Source: a virus. From it: a stretch of DNA of 23,263 nt. The stretch covers positions 1 to 23,263 of the IMG/VR virus record IMGVR_UViG_3300028735_000271. One strand, 5' to 3'. Shown here one piece after another: positions 19,354 to 23,263 of the stretch. The notes under the pieces were generated by a model, which saw nothing but the letters and a program-made list of their open reading frames with translations, was not told the origin of the DNA and did no database searches. A program made the translations under genes and the position numbers. Within the stretch, counting starts at the first letter, position 1. Every line of letters begins with the position of its first letter.

Positions 19354-21720
19354 ATGGAAACAGCGTCTTTTATCAATTGGATCACCCCACCCGGGTTACT
19401 AATTTCTGCATTAGCGGGTGAATTTGTTGATCTTCAATTACAAATTGAAACCGACGGTAAAGACGTAACATTTACTATCATCGACGGCATATGCCCGGCA
19501 CCATTTTTTAGTGACGGTAAGATTTCAGGTCCGTTGCAATCAGTTAATCAATCAATAGAATTTAATTTCACAGTAAGAGCACAGTCCACAAATATAATAT
19601 CGGACAGAAGTTTTTCCATATTTGTTACTTTTGTTAATGCTCCGCCCAAATGGTTGAACGAATTAAATCTCGGAAATTTGTTTGTGGATCAAAATTTTTA
19701 TCTAGCATTTTCCGTTGAATCGTCACTGCCAGTTTCATATACAGTAACAACAACATTACCCACCGGATTGTTTTTATCAGGTGCCACTATACAGGGCTCA
19801 CTATCAAATGCAAATCCAGAAGGAGCAGGGTCATTTCAAGTTGTAGCCAACAATGGAACATTCTCAACGCCTGCTACATTCACATATAGAATTATCAAAC
19901 AAAATCTACCTCCACAATGGCAAACTGCCCCATATCTTGGATTTTTCACACAGGGACAAAACGTAAATCTAAAATTGATAGCCAATGATCCCAATGGCAA
20001 CCCCATTAGATATCGTATGCCATTTGGACAAGGTTGTAGATTGCGTGCAGCGATTGTCGATGGCGAAGTGTTGACACTTACGATTCTAAACCCAGGTCAA
20101 GATTATGTGAACACTCCCCCCAATCAAGTGAATTTCTATTCAGGAACTCCAGCACAAGCAACCGCAGCACTTGATATGATGGGGGAGGTTGATGAGCTGA
20201 TCATAACAAATCCAGGATCCAATTATTCTCAACCCCCCAATGTAATACTATCAGGCGGTGGAGGATTAGGAGCCGAATTTAAAGCCATTATATCGGGCGG
20301 GAGAGTAGTAGCATTTGAAAAAATATCAGGCGGCAGTGGTTATGTTTCTCCGCCCACGGTAACATTTACAACTTTTCTAAATCCCGCAGTGGCAACGGCT
20401 ACTGCTTTGGAAGGACGAATTGTATCAACTACTCTTTCATCACCCGGCGATGCTTACTTGTTTCCTCCCACTGTGACGGTGGAATCACCCCAACCCCCCT
20501 TGGGCGGAGGGGCATTGCCTTTGGGATTGCGTGTTACTATCAACGGTGAGATTGTGGGTTCCATATCAATGGAAGCCGAGCCCAAAACCTATAACTTTGT
20601 GGTTACAGCCAGTGATGGCGTCAACCCACCAGTAGCAAGAACATTCTCACTGGACGTGTTACCATATCAATCATTCACATTCAATAATGTGAACATTTCC
20701 TGGAACACACCATCTGGGTCATTGGGTAGCATCTTTGAAAGGTATCCCAGTTATTTCCAAATTTCAGCAGATACTAGCTCACCAAATCCCATTGAATATA
20801 CACTAGCACCTGGATCCAATCCACTGCCTCCTGGTATTGAATTGGACTTGTATTCCGGATCTCTAACTGGATGGTTCCAACCCACTGGTGTTGAAACCAC
20901 TTACTCTTTCACTGTAAGAGCTCAGGTTCAGAATCTACCCTCTGTGTTTACTGATAGAATCTTTGAGATCACAGTATTGCCCAGATTTACTGTTAATTCA
21001 GAAAACTATTGGAGCCTTGTCACTGGTTCATTGAAACTTGATATAGCCAATGATATTTTTTCAGTGATACAAGCCAAAGATATATTTGGATTCTTCAATG
21101 ACGACTTCGGAATAATAAAAACACCTAGACTATTGGTAGCCGGTGGGTGTGTCGTCAAAACCGATGCACAAACTTGGAATTTTATAAAACGTCAGGAAGA
21201 CGAGTTTGGAAACCCCATTCCATTATCCACATACCACACACCGTTGCAATTGGTATTGGGAAATTTAAAAATTGTCCCCACATTTGCACCAAATAGCACC
21301 ACGCCATTTGCAGACGCAATAGTTGCGGAAGTGATTGATCCAGGTGAAGTTAAAAGAAACGAATTTGTATTCGGCGCGGGAGGATGGGTGGGTAATGTCA
21401 ATGTGGGCGTTGAAACAAATAATCCTCTTGCTCCCATGATCTATCCCAACACATTAAGCAATATTCGTCTGGCATTTCAAAATCAAATTGGCTATGCTGG
21501 TACACAATTTCTGCCCTGGTATATGTTGAGAACGGGATACCAACCATCATTTGAAATACTTTATGTAAATCCAGGCAGAGGATCATTTGTATTGGAACAA
21601 CTGTTGCCCATTTGGAATCAAAAATACCGAGGACAACCTTTGATCCTTGATCGCTATTACAAAACCACTAGCACCAACGAAAACATCCGCATATTCAACT
21701 TTGATGTTGATGCCAAATAG
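19354..21720 (+). CDS. Large Ig-like/GSGY-repeat virion protein (tail fibre or baseplate)
   Basis: A 788- to 790-residue protein from ATG 19354 (TTG 19348 also in frame). Residues 1-200 and 400-550 hold cadherin/putative-Ig type modules: LPTGLFLSGATIQGSLS and LPPGIELDLYSGSLTGWF are typical He_PIG 'PxGL...G.I.G' strands. Residues 230-390 carry repeats of the form NPGQDYVNTPPNQVNF, NPGSNYSQPPNVILSGGGG, GGSGYVSPPTVTF and SPGDAYLFPPTVTV, found in phage fibre and baseplate adhesins. The C-terminal 230 residues are a separate domain ending TTSTNENIRIFNFDVDAK. It is probably a surface-binding virion component, expressed late. Confidence 0.8.
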   Translation: METASFINWITPPGLLISALAGEFVDLQLQIETDGKDVTFTIIDGICPAPFFSDGKISGPLQSVNQSIEFNFTVRAQSTNIISDRSFSIFVTFVNAPPKWLNELNLGNLFVDQNFYLAFSVESSLPVSYTVTTTLPTGLFLSGATIQGSLSNANPEGAGSFQVVANNGTFSTPATFTYRIIKQNLPPQWQTAPYLGFFTQGQNVNLKLIANDPNGNPIRYRMPFGQGCRLRAAIVDGEVLTLTILNPGQDYVNTPPNQVNFYSGTPAQATAALDMMGEVDELIITNPGSNYSQPPNVILSGGGGLGAEFKAIISGGRVVAFEKISGGSGYVSPPTVTFTTFLNPAVATATALEGRIVSTTLSSPGDAYLFPPTVTVESPQPPLGGGALPLGLRVTINGEIVGSISMEAEPKTYNFVVTASDGVNPPVARTFSLDVLPYQSFTFNNVNISWNTPSGSLGSIFERYPSYFQISADTSSPNPIEYTLAPGSNPLPPGIELDLYSGSLTGWFQPTGVETTYSFTVRAQVQNLPSVFTDRIFEITVLPRFTVNSENYWSLVTGSLKLDIANDIFSVIQAKDIFGFFNDDFGIIKTPRLLVAGGCVVKTDAQTWNFIKRQEDEFGNPIPLSTYHTPLQLVLGNLKIVPTFAPNSTTPFADAIVAEVIDPGEVKRNEFVFGAGGWVGNVNVGVETNNPLAPMIYPNTLSNIRLAFQNQIGYAGTQFLPWYMLRTGYQPSFEILYVNPGRGSFVLEQLLPIWNQKYRGQPLILDRYYKTTSTNENIRIFNFDVDAK

Positions 21721-21723
21721 ATA

Positions 21724-21752
21724 TTGACACAATCGCTATATCAATATATTAT
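21724..21752 (+). promoter_or_regulatory. Sigma70-like promoter TTGACA-17-TATTAT
   Basis: TTGACA at 21724-21729 and TATTAT at 21747-21752 with the ideal 17-base spacer. The expected start is near 21759, two bases before ATG 21761. Confidence 0.65.
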
Positions 21753-21760
21753 TAGTGTAA

Positions 21761-22390
21761 ATGAAATTACAGCACATCATCATTCGCCATAAAAAAACTC
21801 AGGAATACTATCATCCCAAAACCAAAAAATGGCTGAAAGAAGAGCCCAAGGATTGCTTGAATTCCATAAACAAATTATACTTGGATTATGATCCCAAAAC
21901 CAAAAGAAACATTTCCAAAACATTTAAAACAGTTCCTTTGAAAGATTTGGAAATTATACAAAGAAAATATGTGATAATACAGAAAACGGACAGGAACATA
22001 GATGCTGAGGACATATTTCAAAGTCGCCTGACGTTTCAAAATTATCAGAATAAATTTGGTTATATGTTGCCTGACTTTATCAAAGACTTACACGCTAAAA
22101 ATTTAATGAACGATTATAAATTTATTGCTAGACTTTCTAATCAAGAAAGAAATTACATAACTGGAAACAACTGTGTTTGGTTAAACAGTGAAACCGCTAG
22201 AATCATACTGACTAAACTCAAATATCAAGGTATCAAAAAAACTGAAGTGAAATTTAGAAATCCTTTGATAGCTTTGAAAGATGTCAATCAATTACTCACA
22301 TTAAAATTAGCGGTCGGGGAGCACGTTTATTGCTATGATGAACTCAAACCTATATATGATGTTTGGTTGAAAATGAATCTACTAAAATGA
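21761..22390 (+). CDS. Unknown, probably early phage protein
   Basis: A 209-aa basic protein (MKLQHIIIRHKKTQEYYHPK at the start; many Lys, Tyr and Asn), no membrane segment, cysteine cluster or known catalytic motif. It has its own sigma70-like promoter just before the ATG and no ribosome site. It points at the convergent gene ending at 22393, two bases away, with no terminator between them. Role unknown; the basic character suggests nucleic-acid binding. Confidence 0.65.
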   Translation: MKLQHIIIRHKKTQEYYHPKTKKWLKEEPKDCLNSINKLYLDYDPKTKRNISKTFKTVPLKDLEIIQRKYVIIQKTDRNIDAEDIFQSRLTFQNYQNKFGYMLPDFIKDLHAKNLMNDYKFIARLSNQERNYITGNNCVWLNSETARIILTKLKYQGIKKTEVKFRNPLIALKDVNQLLTLKLAVGEHVYCYDELKPIYDVWLKMNLLK

Positions 22391-22392
22391 AA

Positions 22393-22704
22393 TCAAAAGT
22401 TGGGAATATTTCTAGACTTAGCTCCGCCTGCGCGTTTGATAGCACGCAAATCGCTGTAAGCGTTGTTGACAGCATCAACCATACTCAACAAAATGCCGTT
22501 TTCCAACATCAACTTAGCTTTTTTGAAATTATCAGGACCTCCCACTTTGGTGAGATCAGCCAGTTGCTGAAATTTCTCAGCAACTGACTGTTCCAGCGTT
22601 TGGAGAGACAAACGACCATAGCCTTGAACTAAAACTTCGGACTGCTTATAATCTTCTTTATCCAATTGATAAAGCATTTCCAAAATCTTTTTTAAATCTT
22701 TCAT
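22393..22704 (-). CDS. Small helical phage protein
   Basis: A 103-aa all-helical protein: MKDLKKILEMLYQLDKED, then LSLQTLEQSVAEKFQQLADL and MLENGILLSMVDAVNNAYSD. No family I can name. An AATAAATA late promoter lies five bases before the ATG, so leaderless. Repeat copy 4 begins about 25 bases upstream of that promoter, with its opposite-strand TATAAATA also pointing into this gene. Confidence 0.65.
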   Translation of the reverse strand: MKDLKKILEMLYQLDKEDYKQSEVLVQGYGRLSLQTLEQSVAEKFQQLADLTKVGGPDNFKKAKLMLENGILLSMVDAVNNAYSDLRAIKRAGGAKSRNIPNF

Positions 22705-22709
22705 AAATC

Positions 22710-22717
22710 TATTTATT
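22710..22717 (-). promoter_or_regulatory. Late promoter AATAAATA, leaderless geometry
   Basis: AATAAATA on the minus strand, spacer GATTT (five bases), then ATG 22704. Confidence 0.65.
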
Positions 22718-22742
22718 ACTTCTATGATTTATTATCACAGCG

Positions 22743-23024
22743 TGAACTACCAAAGGTCTAAAGAATCCTTGGCTTCAAAAGCCAGTGTGCTCAAGAACTT
22801 TTCACGATTCAAAGATCAATCCCGTGAGCGGAATCACTGACAGAATCAAATGATTCAACCCCGTGCGCAGTGCCTCCGTATACTTAAATTCCAGCTGTTC
22901 CTGCTTCGCTTTTCATATTTATATTTAAGATGATGTGATAAAAAACATATACAAAAACGGAGGCAAATTTACTTTGCGTTCCATCAATCAAAGATCACTG
23001 GGTTTTCGGAAAACGATTTGGATA
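22743..23024 (+). ncRNA. HEARO/omega-RNA-like repeat element, copy 4
   Basis: It begins at GTGAAC. Hairpin 1 is CCAAAGG...CCTTGG (bulged A), hairpin 2 AGC...GCT, hairpin 3 GAATC-AAAT-GATTC, and the terminal hairpin retains the TGTTCC loop. An extra 10-15 bases with CCCGTGAGCGGAATCACTG precede hairpin 3. TATTTATATTTAAGATGATG, ACAAAAACGGAGGCAAA and the end block AAAGATCACTGGGTTTT match copy 2. No nuclease gene lies upstream or downstream; 23025-23127 is AT-rich without an ORF. Confidence 0.63.
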
Positions 23025-23127
23025 AATGGAAGCAATCAATTAAAATTTTTTTAAATTTAATATTCATTTCCTATTGTTTTTCAAAAATCATGGCGATTCT
23101 AAAATAATATACACCATATATCAAAAA

Positions 23128-23256
23128 TTAAAATATTTTCATCCAAAGGTATTTACCTGCATCCCAAATCCAATCAAACCCCAATTCCTGAGTAAGCTCA
23201 CGTTCGGTTTTAGACAAATCCACTTCCGGATAGCGCTCTTTGATTCGGTTTTTCAT
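23128..23256 (-). CDS. 42-aa hypothetical protein
   Basis: ATG 23256 to TAA 23128; product starts MKNRIKERYPEVDLSKTERE and ends with a Trp-rich segment (FDWIWDAGKYLWMKIF). The frame stays open to the window edge upstream of the ATG, so a longer protein entering from outside is possible. Basic, soluble-looking, no family recognised. Confidence 0.5.
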   Translation of the reverse strand: MKNRIKERYPEVDLSKTERELTQELGFDWIWDAGKYLWMKIF

Positions 23257-23263
23257 AAAATAT

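Noticed and set aside
3369-23024. CRISPR array
   Set aside because: The copies are about 270 bases long, diverged and widely dispersed, not short direct repeats with spacers.
1-23263. tRNA genes to go with the CCA-adding enzyme
   Set aside because: No cloverleaf with a T-loop GTTCGA-type motif was found by eye on either strand.

Overview
The window is part of a T4-like (contractile-tailed) phage genome, AT-rich and densely packed on both strands. Three T4 neck/tail-completion proteins can be recognised by their sequence (gp13-, gp14- and gp15-like). With them are a gp31/GroES-like co-chaperonin, a GH24 lysozyme, T4-type late promoters (TAAATA core), and a set of nucleotide and RNA metabolism enzymes. 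The host is not identified. The DUF1194-like von Willebrand A protein is a family I associate with alphaproteobacteria, which is only a weak hint.

Layout. 1-3271: mostly minus-strand genes: a truncated LpxH-like metallophosphoesterase, tiny membrane proteins, an HhH-GPD DNA glycosylase, a 2H phosphoesterase and a 40-aa ORF. A plus-strand exported vWA protein sits among them. 3369-5034: the gp13-like neck gene on the minus strand, with a copy of a structured non-coding repeat on each side. 5151-8190: overlapping operon gp14-like, lysozyme, gp15-like. 8230-12079: 5'-deoxyribonucleotidase, CCA-adding enzyme, a conserved phage protein, zinc ribbon, MazG-like pyrophosphohydrolase and a small hypothetical. 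12080-12743: decayed coding DNA. 12744-14605: a DnaE-like polymerase fragment, a hypothetical, GroES-like protein and a macro-domain protein. 14681-15075: a small ORF running into another decayed stretch. 15081-18313: a large unknown protein, two related structural-looking proteins and a polynucleotide-kinase-like ATPase. 18342-22704: a tiny membrane protein, unknown genes, and a 789-aa Ig-like/GSGY-repeat virion protein. 23128-23256: a 42-aa minus-strand ORF. The 16608-16856 gap (249 nt) holds nothing I can support.

The most striking content is a family of four 260-290-nt non-coding elements on the plus strand (3369-3655, 4764-5034, 19083-19343, 22743-23024), plus a short inverted left-end remnant at 4690-4703. 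Each starts at ATGAAC/GTGAAC followed by TACCAA and carries conserved hairpins, one with compensatory changes. They resemble HEARO RNA, the omega-RNA of IscB/IS605-group elements, but no IscB, TnpB or TnpA gene is present. They look like orphan, possibly non-autonomous or domesticated omega-RNA elements in a phage.

A second system-level feature is promoter architecture. Several late promoters (GATAAATA, AGTAAATA, AATAAATA) lie exactly five bases before the start codon. If initiation follows T4 geometry, those mRNAs begin at the start codon, so they would be leaderless. Sigma70-like promoters are similarly tight before three other genes. This rule also corrects starts, for example GTG at 18528.
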